Shown here: piece after piece, positions 32,675 through 45,000 of the stretch
Position numbering within the stretch: the first letter of the stretch is position 1
Layout: the number at the start of each line of letters is the position of its first letter
NCBI GenBank assembly: GCA_031213475.1
Contig: JARUPZ010000002.1
Span: 15,314,738-15,378,737, forward strand
Source: Nereocystis luetkeana
Lineage: Eukaryota; Sar; Phaeophyceae; Laminariales; Laminariaceae
Direction: 5' to 3'
DNA: 64,000 nt
Program-made: the position numbers and the translations under genes
Notes under the pieces: model-generated
The model's input: the letters and a program-made list of their open reading frames with translations, nothing else
Databases searched by the model: none
Told to the model about the DNA's origin: nothing

Positions 32675-33060
32675 ACAGGAAGGTGTTATAAGGATTACTC
32701 TGGGCTGGGTACTCGATCGATCTTTTACTCCTCCTACAGCTCAGTAAGCAACACCCTTCACATTTGACATCGTCGAGGACATGGTCTCGAATCTCACTTC
32801 GAACGTTTATTTTGTAGAAACGCTCGCTTGCGGTCCCAAAAGACATACCAGGTACTTCGTATCTCCGTGGTTCCTCAGGTGTTGCCCCTAAACGGCTATA
32901 AGTCAGCGTACGGCCGTGTACGGTACCGACGCCCCAAAGATCCCGCCGTTTAGAGGGAGGGGGGAAGCGTTTCTAAGGATTACCCTGGGCTGGGTAATCG
33001 ATCGATATTTTATCCCAATAGCTCAGTAGGTGTTAATAACACCTTGACGAAGGGGACATG
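32675..33060 (+). repeat. Direct repeat pair with tRNA A-box-like motif
   Basis: TAAGGATTACTCTGGGCTGG followed by GTACTCGATCGATCTTTTA near 32690 recurs near 32976 as TAAGGATTACCCTGGGCTGG. Each ends in AGCTCAGTA(G/A); the second has TAGCTCAGTAGGT, an A-box consensus. No B box was found, so it is not called a tRNA. Confidence 0.5.
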
Positions 33061-33149
33061 AGAAAAGCAAAATGTGTATTCTATGTAATGCATGGAAAAA
33101 CTCGAAATGAGCGTCCAAGGCAGGTGTTGGAAGTGCCTCCATAAAGAAT

Positions 33150-33252
33150 AGGAACGGTGCTCTCCGTCTCGAAAGGGATGCGTGCACGTCAACGATCAAA
33201 TTACAAAGGCAATCAACGAAGCGAGCATACACTCTCCCGCCCCCCCCCCCCG
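33150..33252 (+). repeat. C-tailed repeat, single copy
   Basis: GTGCTCTCCGTCTCGAAAGG, GATGCGTGCACGTCAACGAT, then a CGAGCATACAC end and a C run. Confidence 0.65.
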
Positions 33253-33548
33253 CCCCGCCTCCTGTTCTCACCCACCCGGTCGTTTGCTGCTCGGGTGGAC
33301 TGGAATTTTTCGTGTCGGAGGCGCAGCAGGGTGGAGAGACTCCGCGTCGTCGACGACGAGAGCTTTGCTGCGAGTCTTTTTTGCTCGCTCCGTAATCAGT
33401 TCGTTCTCTGATTTTGAGGAAGGTGCTTCGTATTGTTTGTTTTTTTTCAGATACGAACGATAATTTATCGTGCATTGTGTGATCCTTGCAGTTTTCATCA
33501 ACGAAATATTACAGTAGGTTGGCGCATACACAATCAATCGTCCTCGTC

Positions 33549-33777
33549 GTTTTTTTTTTCTTTGGTTCCATTTTCATTCCTTATAATATTCGCAATTGTT
33601 TCTCGCTCCCTCCTCTCAACAGTATCGACTCAGATCCGGGGTCGCATACGTAGCAGGGAATATTTTCTCCCTCCCCTTCTTTTTTCCCGCTACGGTATCT
33701 ACGTGCCTCGTGTTTTTATTGCGAGGGGACTTCAACCCCAATCTTCCCTCGCCAACTCGCATCGAGCCGGTACGAAT
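33549..33777 (-). mobile_element. SINE-A, diverged copy
   Basis: Poly(T), then CTCAGATCCGGGGTCGCATA, TACGTGCCTCG, TTTTTATTGCGAGG and ACTCGCATCGA in SINE-A order with many changes. Confidence 0.65.
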
Positions 33778-34021
33778 GCAGACCTGTACATACATATATT
33801 GTACCTGGTATGATACCTGGCACCCATCGTGTGTGCCAGGTACACTATTTAGTGTTATTAACAGCAGTATACCTGGTATGAACTTTTGTGCACCCTCTTC
33901 AATCTTCGAGCTATTCGTTGCGCTGGAGATTGGAGAGTGGGAGAGTCTTGTATTAATACGCTATGCGGAGTAACATGTTCCGGTTGGCATTGATTGGATA
34001 GATAGTTGTCCGAGTATCCTA

Positions 34022-34128
34022 TTGCGGGGGACGATAGTTAATAGGACCTATGGTATACATAAAAAAAACTATATAATCAACCATTTTTACTGACAATATT
34101 TGGTCCTATTAACTATGGTCCCCCGTAT
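34022..34128. mobile_element. MITE-1 copy
   Basis: TTAATAGG subtype; left end slightly eroded. Confidence 0.75.
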
Positions 34129-34374
34129 TAGTTACCTGGTAGAAATTACATGTTGTTTTGAGTTTGCGTGTGTGTATGCATTTGCCAGGTACTGGTGGTA
34201 CAACACACAATCATACGGCCATTAACATAATACTCCGTCTATACGTAGCAGTTTGAACTTTCAGGTTGATTGTGCTGTCTCCAAAATGTTGTTGAGTATT
34301 AGTGCGGTAAGAAGGGTGCGGTAGGGACCCGGTATATGGGGAAAAATCTTCGTGCCTCTCGCGATTTTCCTGTC

Positions 34375-34612
34375 ATCTATAATTCATACAATGTGTACAT
34401 CGTGTCTGTCGTATCCAGTACAATGACACGACATTGCGCTGTTTAATCTGCTTACTGCATACCCTGGTAACAATGAGGTATCTCTGTGGCGGCCACATTG
34501 CCCGGATCTCTCTAGGATTGATGAATCGGCAGGGACACCGGTCGTGATGGGTATCGACGGGTAGAAAGAACGGTTTAATGTGAAGAACACACACAGCACC
34601 ACCACACCGCAA
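34375..34612 (+). repeat. Dispersed family F, copy 1
   Basis: About 240 bp ending CGACGGGTAGAAAGAACGG, TTTAATGTGAAGAACACACA. Related copies at 38090-38328 and 62105-62320 and a partial at 51400-51510, all on the plus strand. No coding frame; type unknown. Confidence 0.65.
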
Positions 34613-35094
34613 CGATCCGCGTTCAGTTGGTCATGACTCTCCATGATGTGCAGAGCAAGAAGCGAGCAGGCTTGCTCGAAACGGGACTATTAATAGTGAT
34701 TGATGTTTTCTAAAAAAAACAGACTGCACAACAAACAATGCAAACCACCAACAGCATTCCATCACCGCGGTTTTCCGATACCGTATGTACCAACTGTTAA
34801 TACTTTAGATACCGCCTGGTACCGGTAACAAATACCTGGTACCTGATCGCTAAATATTCGTAAATATGATTCATGTTATTCCAATCTGACAATGTGTTGA
34901 GTTATTGTATGTATTCGTATGTATACGTAGAGATACATGGAAGCAAGCGTTAGTTTATATTGATATTTTCGTATCAGTCTACTGTAGCGTCTTTCATTAC
35001 CGACGTCTGACTTTCTAGAGTATTTACTCCACCCGTTGCCTATTATCCAACCTTTTTCTTTTATTTCACGCTCGTCTCCCATCTGATCCTCGAA

Positions 35095-35640
35095 TCCTGA
35101 AATGCTTTAATCGCATCCAGACCCCATCCCCACGTCATGGGTGTGGGTCTGCCCCCCCCCCCCCCCCCCAGCCGAGGGGTCTGTCACTCCCCCCCCCCCG
35201 CCTCCGCCGTTCCTCTCGTCTTCCCTCTGATCCTTGAATCCTTAACCGTATACAGATCCCACCCATTACCGCGTCATGACTGGGAGTCTGTCACCCCCCC
35301 CCCCCCTCCACTAGTGCTCCTGCTCCTACTAGACTCTTGGCGATGCCGCGGTTGGTATTCAAAGAAGCGGGACACCCCCTCCCCGCGAGATGTCAAATTG
35401 GGCGGTCATCGAGACGGCCTTGTCTGCCGAACAAGGCGCTCCTCGACTACCTGTGTGTTAATTTCCTCGCCATTAGTCTTCCTTATCCTTGTCCTGAACC
35501 CTGCATCCTTCCCCTTCCACCCCCCCCCCCCCAATGGAAGTCACTGCCAGCTGTGGTGGTTGAAGGCTGCCGCCCTCCACCCCAAGGCGCCCAGAGCTTT
35601 CCAACCTGAAGAAGGTGGATAGATTTATGGCACCGCTGCC
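35095..35640 (+). repeat. Dispersed repeat G, copy 1, with internal module duplication
   Basis: Shares the CATCCAGACCCCATCCCCAC/TGGGTGTGGG block and the CTACCCC-AAGGCGCCC-AGCTTTCCA block with the reversed copy at 38925-39235. The left module is present twice (about 35084 and 35226), each ending GTCTGTCAC plus a C run. Confidence 0.6.
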
Positions 35641-36479
35641 CGTCGGAGGGCACATGCTATGTTGTCCCGGCCGAGCGTGGAACTATTGGGGCGCTTACGC
35701 ACGACGACAGACGAAGTAGAGTAGCCGCAGCTTATCCACCACGATCAGCGCTCTGGCCTCCTCGCAGCAGGTGTGCACTCTAACTTGCGCGAGTCTGTGT
35801 GGATGCGTGATGTCGAGTAAAGGATCTACATGTCGTCGAAACTCCGGGGGTGGGGGTGACCCCGAAGATCACCTCCTCTCCCGCGATTACCTGCGGGATG
35901 CCCAAACTCTTATCGGCACATGCTTCTGTAAGCGGTGACAGGCTTCCCGCTTCCCACTCTTGGTGAGGGACTCCAAGCCGCTTCAGATGCGAGACACCTG
36001 GTGAACCAGCGGCTAGGAGGGTTAGTCCACCTTTGCTCCAGCGGGGGCAGACAAATCCTCGCTTGCTGGGTGTCTACGCGCACTGCGTTACATCTTGCTT
36101 GGGTACGTTGTCGCCACATGTACTCCTCGATACATTATTCCCCTCTGCCTGTGCGCAGGAACTCCAGCGCCGGGGGTGATTTCGAAGGGGATACATTAGC
36201 CGCGCCCGACGACGGCAGGCGGAATTTCCCGCTCCGGAGGGGCTCCTGGCGGGTCTTGTCCGATTGAGGTGGACTTGCCGTATTGGGAAGCTGGGCCTGG
36301 GCATAAGGCGATGTCCGCGGCGCTGCGTGGCGAATATGGGCATAATCAGTTTTCTTGGCTATTGCAAAGATTGGGCAATGCGGGGGGTTAGTAGTTAGCG
36401 CGTCGTGCTCCAGTCACAGAGGGGGCGAGACGGCGAGGAGACTCTCTCTTCGGTAGGACCGTGTGTCTATCTACCATTG

Positions 36480-36600
36480 TGTTCGAGGGGGGGGGAAGGG
36501 GGTCGGGGGTGGGGGGAGTTGGGGGGTACTCATGTCCTGCATGGTCGTGTAGTCCGAGTCGTATGACCCTAGACCCTGGTGGGGGGAGGGTGGCACACTA
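36480..36600 (-). repeat. G-rich tract with diverged C-tailed repeat
   Basis: G runs, GGTACTCATG, a GACCCTAGACCC core and another G run resemble the reversed C-tailed repeat, but divergence is large. Confidence 0.35.
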
Positions 36601-37762
36601 TACTTGGAGGATTTGAAAAAAAGAATGTATCGTGAGGTCTACCGTGCTGCTATGTACCTGGTACCTGGTACTCTGTAGGTTCGTTCGCGGTGCTTGGCTC
36701 TTTTTTTTTTTTGTTGGTACACCGTGGTGCCACGTGAGCGATCGCAACGTGATGGGGGGGCGTGAGACGTGTTCTATTCGCATTCCTACAAATCGAAGTC
36801 CTAAATTCTAAGTTCCCATATAACCGATGCTTTTTAATTTGTGGTGGTTAGTGGAGAGCAAAACGTGCATCTCGTGTTGGAGCTTCGCCGCCGTTGTTTT
36901 GTCGTAAGACTTACTTGCGAACGCAAGGTGTGGGATTGTCCGCGCACCGTACATTCCACGTATTAAATAGTAAATACCTGGTAGTACATAGAAGAAGGTA
37001 ATCTTACTTACTACGGGCCGAGAAGAAGGTAATCTTACTTACTACGGGCGTTTTTTTTGCTTAAAAATGCACCCACCCCTGTCGTACGTTCCCCGTCGTG
37101 GCCGCGAACCGAGAACCGTGGGTGGTGTAAGTTGATGTGCACACCAACCACAGCAGTATACACAACATGTCATGTTGCAAATGTGTGCATATATATGTTG
37201 TCCACATGCATGTGTGATTTCTTAAACCGTCCGCCCGCAAGACCATCTTTTCCACTCCGTAACAACGCCGGTCGCTCGTATAGCAATTTCATTCGCTGAG
37301 TTTGGGACTTAGAATCTGTGTACGGGACCTACCTATATACGAACTCGTACTTTGTATAATGGTACGGCCTTGGAGCACGTAGATAGGTCAGAGCGCATAT
37401 ACCTTCGTATTCGCAGAGCTCTGCTACAGGTTCGTACTGCTTTGTTTGCTGTTTGTATGGTTGATTCACTCGCAGTAGTTATTATACCACAGGATTTTTA
37501 TCACACCCACCACGCGATAATTCTGATTGCACCACACAGCATGATGTCTCCTGCCTCGAGATCTTCCCTTCTTTATTCGAATACAAGCAGTTCTACGGTA
37601 GTGCCAGTAGGAGTATGGAACTATTATGTGCATGTATGTGCGACGTTTGCGAAAAGCTCAGAAGTCCAGCCACAGGCGAAAGCTACGTCGTACCAGTTAT
37701 TTGATAACACTTACTTAAAGTACTATTAATACTATTATATTGTAGTGGTATGGTTGATGCTA

Positions 37763-37799
37763 TTACGGGGGGCCAGAGTAAATACTATGGTCACCCGTC
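37763..37799. mobile_element. MITE-1 internal-deletion remnant
   Basis: Only the two termini remain (TTACGGGGGGCCAGAGTAAA and TACTATGGTCACCCGT), joined with the centre missing. Confidence 0.6.
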
Positions 37800-38089
37800 A
37801 TGGCGCTTTACGTATACGGAATAATGCCGCTACCACCATAGACTACTCATCGTATGATGGTACCAGGTATCAGACGTACACAAAATACGTATACCCTACA
37901 ACATGCATCCCTACCTACCTTCAACATATTACACCCTACCAGGTAATACCAGGTACCTGGTATACATCATGCTGTCTGAGATACTGCTGTCTGTAGTCAG
38001 TAGTATACACATTTTTCTTTTTCTCTTTCGATTTGTCTACTTTGTTTTTGTTTTCTCTTTGATTGTTTTTTTTCGTTTCTCTATTTCAT

Positions 38090-38328
38090 AGATTGTGTAT
38101 GTCGTGCCTGTCGTATCTAGTATGATGACATACATGGCTTTGCATCGCCCACTGCAGTGCTTACTGCACACGTGGCAACGTAGTATCTCTGTGGCGTAGC
38201 TTTGTGACCACATAACTTGTATCTCTTCTTCTATTAATAAGATTGGAGAATCGGCACGGACACTGGTTGTGCTGGATGTCGACGGGTAGAAAGAACGGTT
38301 TAATGTGAAGAACACACACACACAGATA
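38090..38328 (+). repeat. Dispersed family F, copy 2
   Basis: GTATGTCGTGCCTGTCGTAT, TAGTATCTCTGTGGCGTAGC, then the ending GTAGAAAGAACGGTTTAATG and a CA-rich tail, matching 34375-34612. Confidence 0.65.
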
Positions 38329-38924
38329 CACAGATATATATATGTATAGAATATGTATAGTATGTGTATGTGCACAACCGCCGTGAGCCGTGGGATTATC
38401 TTAGAGGCGAGGGGAGACATTCTGCGATACACAGATAGATATAGGCAGACGTGCTTTCCCGCATACACTTCCGCCGTATGGACCATCAGGCAAACCACAA
38501 CCTATTGATGGCTGTTGGGGGGTGGGGCGTCCTGCTCCCGCCGTGCTATCGTACCACTGTTGTTGTACTGGTATATATATACTCTGTCTCGTACTATAGT
38601 AACCGTTGACAATGAGAGGCGCGCGAGCGCGAAGCGGGAGCCTTTCGTTCTTGGTTTTCAAGGGGAAAAAGCAGACTTTCAGTCTGAGAGCCAAACCCCG
38701 CCTACTACTGTGGGGTGCCGTCTGTGTCGGTGCCGACTGTGGTCTCTCTCCACACTCGCACCAACTCCAACTACTACTACGACTTCACAGAAAAAAGACA
38801 AGCAAACTGAGAACACAGCGCTCGCATGCATTTATTTCATCGAGGGCAATAATACCAATATAATATATACGCGCGTCCGGGACTTACTTGTGTCCTTCGA
38901 CGAGCGGAGCCACAAACTAGCCAC

Positions 38925-39235
38925 CTTACTTAGCGGTGGAAAGCTTTGGGCGCCTCGGGGTAGAGGGCAGCAACTTCATCGACCAGCGGGTAGCTAGCGT
39001 CGTAGGGGGGGGAGGGATTGTGGGTCGATGGCAAGGAAGGGGGTGTGGTGAAGGAACGCCTGCTCCAAATCGTCTCGGTGACCGCACAGGTCGCCATTAT
39101 TTCGAGGAGGGTGTCGAGGTTCAAGCTACAGCTGAGGGACCGCCAAGAAGGAAGAAGGAACAGGAGGGGGAGGGACGACAGCCCACACCGATGGCGTGGG
39201 GATGGAGCTTGGATGCAGCTTAGGATCTAAGAATA
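38925..39235 (-). repeat. Dispersed repeat G, copy 2
   Basis: Reversed relative of 35095-35640; the internal C-rich part is different. Its GC-rich stretch gives a minus open frame ending LYPEAPKAFHR, echoed in copy 1 as LHPKAPRAF. Confidence 0.55.
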
Positions 39236-39540
39236 GAACGTAATGAGAAGGAAGGAGCAAAGACAACAGCAAACAGAGTAGACAAGCCGAAAGTTGGCAC
39301 AGAAGGGAGGTAGACTTGGTGCGTGGGTTTCCTTTTGTTTCCGAGGTTTTCTTCTTTCAGGAAAGTGATGAGTTATCAATGTTGAAGATCATGCTGCACA
39401 TTGTCGGATGGCAAGGGCAATACCAATATAAAATACCTGGCAATATTAAGTATGTATATGTATGTGCACTTGTACCGAATACACATAAATAACGGGTATA
39501 TCCTCGGTACTTCGGTACCACTATTAATATCCACTAAGAG

Positions 39541-39836
39541 GCCGGCGTCCCCGGTGGCTTGGTAGGTGGTTCGCGTGCCTATCAAGATCAATTTCGTGGG
39601 TTCGAGTCTCACGGAGTGCATGCATGCTCTCGTAGGGACTTTTTCTTGCATAAAATTGTTTGTTATTATAGTGGAAAGCGCGACGACAGCGTGTGAGTAT
39701 AGCTACATTCGACGAAAATCAACGAGCAGTGGACATGCTGAACCCTATGCGCGACTAAAAATGAAGGCACGTACCGGGGGGGAGAAGGGAAGACACCTGT
39801 AACCACGGCTTGTCCAAAAAATAATCGCTGAGGGTA
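39541..39836 (+). mobile_element. SINE-B, tRNA-derived, full copy
   Basis: tRNA-like head with A box (TGGCTTGGTAGG, about 39556) and B box (GGTTCGAGTCTC, about 39599-39610). The body contains TCAACGAGCAGTGG and AAAAATGAAGGCACGTACCG, the latter shared with SINE-A. It ends GGCTTGTCCAAAAAATAA. Confidence 0.75.
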
Positions 39837-39866
39837 TACACACAGTATATATTATAGTGTAGAACC

Positions 39867-40716
39867 TATTAAAGGTTTATGGCGCATAACCTACTAGGTA
39901 TGGCGATTGGCGTGTGTACCAGCTCGTAGCTGGTGTGTACGCCTAGACTCGATTGCCGATGGCCGGCAATACACAGTCAAAATGTTCGAGGCAAACACGT
40001 AGTCACTGTCAGGTGACTAGTACGTGAAGCTTCAACATAGAAGAGAAGAAGATGGTGTGGTGACCCCAAGCCACATTGTTGATTGATTGCTCAGCTGGAA
40101 GCTGATGATGATGAGCAGATGTAGAGCAAAAGTAGAGTGAGCTCAAAGGGGAGGGCGGTGCGCGTGTGCGCTCGCAGCTCGCAACAAAGGACGACCCTTG
40201 CACTTCGGTCAAACAAAAACAAAATGAGGCAATACCCTCGTATTCCGTTCAAAATAAAAACAACGAAGAGAACCCCCAGATTTACTGTAAAGAACAATAT
40301 ATCTTGGGGTACATATCCATGACCCCAGTGTAGCCTATGTTGTTCCTCCAACCAGAACTACATTGTAACAGTAAAACTATGCTACCGGTCTCGGAGGGAT
40401 ACTGAAGATATCCTTTCCATTATGCACCAATGATAGCACGTACTAAATGTGCTGTCTACCGTAGATCATGTACGTACGTACCACAACAACAGTAGATCCA
40501 TGGCACTACTCGTCATTGGGACTTTATTTTGTGCGTACGGGTGCACAGCAGTATATGCGTAAAAAGACAGCTAGCTGCTGCTATCCTGCTATACAGTATA
40601 ACTCAGACTGGAAAACTGTCTGTTGTACATATAATGCGTAAATGTATACCAGATGATGTAAGTGTAATCGAGTAACGAATATGATGGTTACTGACAAGTA
40701 AGTATCATCTCTAATA
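39867..40716. repeat. Left terminal direct repeat of the LTR-like element
   Basis: Starts TATTAAAGGTTTATGGC and ends ATCTCTAATA; pairs with 43101-43946. Confidence 0.8.
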
Positions 40717-41197
40717 CCTCCTCCCGTTGAGCGTACACTTTCTTACTCTGCGTTACATGCTAAAACTTCTTAAAAAGAAACACACATAACATGCAACATC
40801 AAGGAGTGATATTGTTTTGGGAACACTTACTTGTACATAATGTACCTGTATGATGGTTCCAAGGATATTCAGTTGTACATGATGTACCTACCGGATGAGA
40901 TCCAAGGAGTGAATTCAACACATAAAAGGGCAATAAAATAACCGAACATAGAATCGTTCTGTTCTATATAATACTACTGCAACACCTGCTTGTATGAGGT
41001 GGGTGTGTATACCTAAACTACAGACGAGGGTTGCTACAGGAGTACCTGGTAGTCTTTATAAAGTGAAAATGGTTTGTCGATCCGCTACAATCACAGGAAA
41101 GAATAAACCTGGTCGAAAGTTCCTGCCGCCCCAAAAATAAACAAAGGAACAATGTGGACGATCACTGCAAGTGGTTTACTGCTTGCTCAAAAGACTA

Positions 41198-41302
41198 TTA
41201 CGGGGGACCATAGTTAATAGGACCAAATATTGTTGGTAAAAATAATTAAATATATAGGTTTTTATGTATACCGTAGGTCCTATTAACTATGGTCCCCCGT
41301 AA
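41198..41302. mobile_element. MITE-1 copy inside the LTR-like element
   Basis: Very regular copy flanked by TA on both sides. Confidence 0.8.
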
Positions 41303-42285
41303 TACCAGATACAGTAAGTAGTACATTACCAGAGTTCCCTGCTGTATACCCCAGGTGCGTCCCCGGGTAAAAAAGAAGATGCACACGATGATACATCCTG
41401 ATGATGATGACACTCCAGCTTGTGGCGGTGGTAGTGTTCCATTCTCTGATGATGACGTTCCGGTCCCTGATGAGGAATCTTTTGTTAAATATTGTAGTTC
41501 TTGGTGATGTGGTGTTTCCCGGCCCCTGGCGAGGATACTCCAGCTCCCTATAATAGATTTTGCTCGTGATTCACGAGGCTGACAAATCTACAGTAGTGGA
41601 TGGCGCCTAGCAATGCCTCTAATCTACAGGAGTACTGTGATTGTCTTTGGAGTAGCTATTAAAACAGCACCAAGCTACGTAAGTACTCGACGCGATGCAC
41701 TATCGAGATTTGAGTTATTTCCAGGGGCCTCTCCTTGATGATCCCGCGGGGAGGTCCCTGTTGGAAATTTGTGAAGTCAGGGTCCCTTTTTACAGACGGT
41801 GGTACCGCTGGGAGTTACTTCTATACAACTGCAGCTCGGATTGCCCGAGGCTGACGATCCACGATGTGGACTACACTAGGCAGAGCTCCTTAACCCCAGC
41901 GGTGCTGTGAGTTGTGGCGAAGTTGTCCTTGACAGCGTACAGCAGTACCAGGTATAATAATACTCGACGTTGAGTCAAGATTTTTCGAGTCCACACTTCG
42001 TATGAGAAATATGGCCGGAGGTGAGATGCACACAGTAGATAGCAGTACTGCTCTGTGCTGTGTGATCAAGACACGAAACTAAACTGTTGTCGTACGTATC
42101 CTCCTCGGAGAAACTATTTGCTATTATAATAGTTCTTGTTTCAATGGTCGCGTGGGGTCACGGATCCACGTGGAGTCCAATGACGACTGTCGAAACAAAA
42201 TCTCTCTGGGGCCGATGGCCCTCTTGGAGAAAAGAAAATCTCTCTGGGGCCGAAGGCCCTCTTGGAAATGTATCGAAATAAGTTC

Positions 42286-42635
42286 AGAGACAGCAGAACG
42301 CTTGTCGGGAGATAACTTCAATGTCGCTGTTGCTCAGAGTAACTGAGGCTTACGATCCACGAGATGGACTACGCTCAGCAGAGCTCCTAACCTTCAGATT
42401 TACTGGGTTGTAATGTGGAGTTGCTGTTGGGCAGCGTACAGCGGGTTAATTTATTTATCGAAGTTCAGCGCTCCTTTAACAGACAGCAGAAATGCTTGTC
42501 GGGAGTTGACTTAAATGTCGCTGTTGCTCAGAGTAACTGAGGCTTACGATCCACGAGATGGACTACGCTCAGCAGAGCTCCTAACCTCAGGTTTGCTGGG
42601 TTGTAAAGTGGAGTTGCTGTTGTTCAGCGTACAGC
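42286..42635 (+). repeat. Two about 150-bp tandem units inside the LTR-like element
   Basis: Units near 42286-42440 and 42478-42635 share GCTTGTCGGGAG, GTAACTGAGGCTTACGATCC and ATGGACTACGCTCAGCAGAG. A more diverged relative lies at about 41824-41945. Confidence 0.75.
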
Positions 42636-43100
42636 AGCAGGTACACTCAAGGTTTTCTCGAGATTATTGGTCCTCGTCTATCTATGGAAAGACAAAGCGG
42701 AGAAGGTGAGATTGTCACAACTCCTACGCGGTGGTACTCTGTAGGTGTCTCTATCGTAGTTACAGCAACTAGACTACAGCAGCAGTGAACTACAGCAGTA
42801 CAGCAGTAGTGAACTACAGCAGTAATATAATGCCCTACGCAGGACCCTCGTACAAGCACGCGGTATATGTACCACGTGACACTCACGTTTCAACGAAGTA
42901 CGTGGGCCTTCGATGTTTCGTTCCTCTCGTCGCAGAGGAAGCTTCCTTTTCGTCGTACGTAGCAGCAGGTTTCTTGATCTTGAAAAAGTCCAGTCCTCCT
43001 CCTGCTGTATGTATAGCGAGCCAGTAGCAGTCCAGGGTGGCAGTCTTGGGCCACCGCTGCTAGTAGCTTGCCGCGTTTACGCGTTTCGAGGCTCATAACC

Positions 43101-43946
43101 TATTAAAGGTTTATGGCGCATAACCTACTAGGTATGGCGATTGGCGTGTGTACCAGCTCGTAGCTGGTGTGTACGCCTAGACTCGATTGCCGATGGCCGG
43201 CAATACACAGTCAAAATGTTCGAGGCAAACACGTAGTCACTGTCAGGTGACTAGTACGTGAAGCTTCAACATAGAAGAGAAGAAGATGGTGTGGTGACCC
43301 CAAGCCACATTGTTGATTGATTGCTCAGCTGGAAGCTGATGATGATGAGCAGATGTAGAGCAAAAGTAGAGTGAGCTCAAAGGGGAGGGCGGTGCGCGTG
43401 TGCGCTCGCAGCTCGCAACAAAGGACGACCCTTGCACTTCGGTCAAACAAAAACAAAATGAGGGAATACCCTCGTATTCCGTTCAAAATAAAAACAACGA
43501 AGAGAACCCCCAGATTTACTGTAAAGAACAATATATCTTGGGGTACATATCCATGACCCCAGTGTAGCCTATGTTGTTCCTCCAACCAGAACTACATTGT
43601 AACAGTAAAACTATGCTACCGGTCTCGGAGGGATACTGAAGATATCCTTTCCATTATGCACCAATGATAGCACGTACTAAATGTGCTGTCTACCGTAGAT
43701 CATGTACGTACGTACCACAACAACAGTAGATCCATGGCACTACTCGTCATTGGGACTTTATTTTGTGCGTACGGGTGCACAGCAGTATATGCGTAAAAAG
43801 ACAGCTGCTGCTATCCTGCTATACAGTATAACTCAGACTGGAAAACTGTCTGTTGTACATATAATGCGTAAATGTATACCAGATGATGTAAGTGTAATCG
43901 AGTAACGAATATGATGGTTACTGACAAGTAAGTATCATCTCTAATA
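43101..43946. repeat. Right terminal direct repeat of the LTR-like element
   Basis: Nearly identical to 39867-40716. It is followed at once by the GAACC duplication. Confidence 0.8.
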
Positions 43947-44383
43947 GAACCTACTATCGTATGGAAGTTAAAAAAAAGTGATGATGAAAATAAAATAAAA
44001 AATGTGTATATACGCGCCGGCGTCGTAACTCGTAACTTTCACTTACTACTATTAATACTTCTTGCTGTGTACCAGGTATATTTTTTCATTTATATATCAT
44101 TTGGCCGTGTATTGACCACAGCATCGAGAGGTTGACACGGAAATAAATCCTAGTGAAAAACGCTCCTCCTTATATTCCCGCCCAAACTGGTACAACAGTA
44201 GTACCGAGTGCAGAGTACAGCACATAGTACAAGTATATATGTATATATATCTCGTCGTACGTACCCCTCGGTCCTGTGCCCGTTCGTCTACGTCGTCTGT
44301 ACGTATAATGCCTGGCACATATTATTGTGTGCTATACTACTATTAATACACACATACAGCACAACAAGCAGTAACTTATAGTA

Positions 44384-44721
44384 TTTTTTTTTTTTTTTTT
44401 TTTTCCATCCCATTCATTATCTTCGCACATCTTCTTCTCTCTCCTTCCAACTCGTAACTCAGATCCGGGGTCACATAGCAGGCTCTTCTCCCCCCTTCCC
44501 GCTACGGTACGTGCCTTCATTTTTATCGCGAGAAGATTTCAGCCTTTTCTTCCCTCGTCGACTCGCATCGAATTGTGCCTACCCACGCTGCAAGGCGCTC
44601 TCAACAATTGAATCCTTTTTTATTTTTGCAAATAAAGTCAAAGTCCGACCCACCTGGGGCTCGAACCCAGGACTCAAACAAGTAGAATTCGAGGTTAACC
44701 ACTTGAACCACCGGGGCGACC
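44384..44721 (-). mobile_element. SINE-A, full-length copy
   Basis: Poly(T), full reversed body and complete tRNA-like head with B box GGTTCGAGCCC. Best match to 881-1239. Confidence 0.85.
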
Positions 44722-44876
44722 GATACTACCAGGTACGAGAGTATTCTGCAGTATCAATATGACAATAATAGTGGCGAACAGCCGGCGTCTCGGGTGGCTT
44801 GGCAGTATACTACGTAGTAGGTGGTCCGTGCCTATCAATATCAATTTCGCGGGTTGTTCATCAATCCCACCAAGAT

Positions 44877-44960
44877 AAAACCGTAGTCCCGTTTTGGGGA
44901 CAAACTACTTGAAATTTGAGCAGTTTGTCCCCAAAATGGGACTGCGGTTCTAAAAGGGTT
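44877..44960. mobile_element. MITE-2 copy inside SINE-B
   Basis: Regular copy; right border GGGTTAA. Confidence 0.8.
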
Positions 44961-45000
44961 AAGGGCTTTTTCTTGCATGAAATAAATTGATTAGCTTTTT

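Larger units (their letters stand above)
39862..43951. mobile_element. LTR-like non-autonomous element with target duplication
   Basis: Direct terminal repeats (39867-40716 and 43101-43946, about 850 bp) are nearly identical, with about two differences, so the element is young. They begin TATTA and end TAATA, and the whole is bracketed by the 5-bp duplication GAACC (39862-39866 and 43947-43951). The roughly 2.4-kb interior has no recognisable capsid, protease, integrase or polymerase, so it looks structurally whole but non-autonomous. It holds a MITE-1 copy and a 150-bp tandem pair. Terminal TG/CA, primer site and polypurine tract are not evident; the LTR class is inference. Confidence 0.7.

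Noticed and set aside
33010-33040. TAGCTCAGTAGGT, a tRNA A-box consensus
   Set aside because: No B box or cloverleaf follows; not a tRNA gene.
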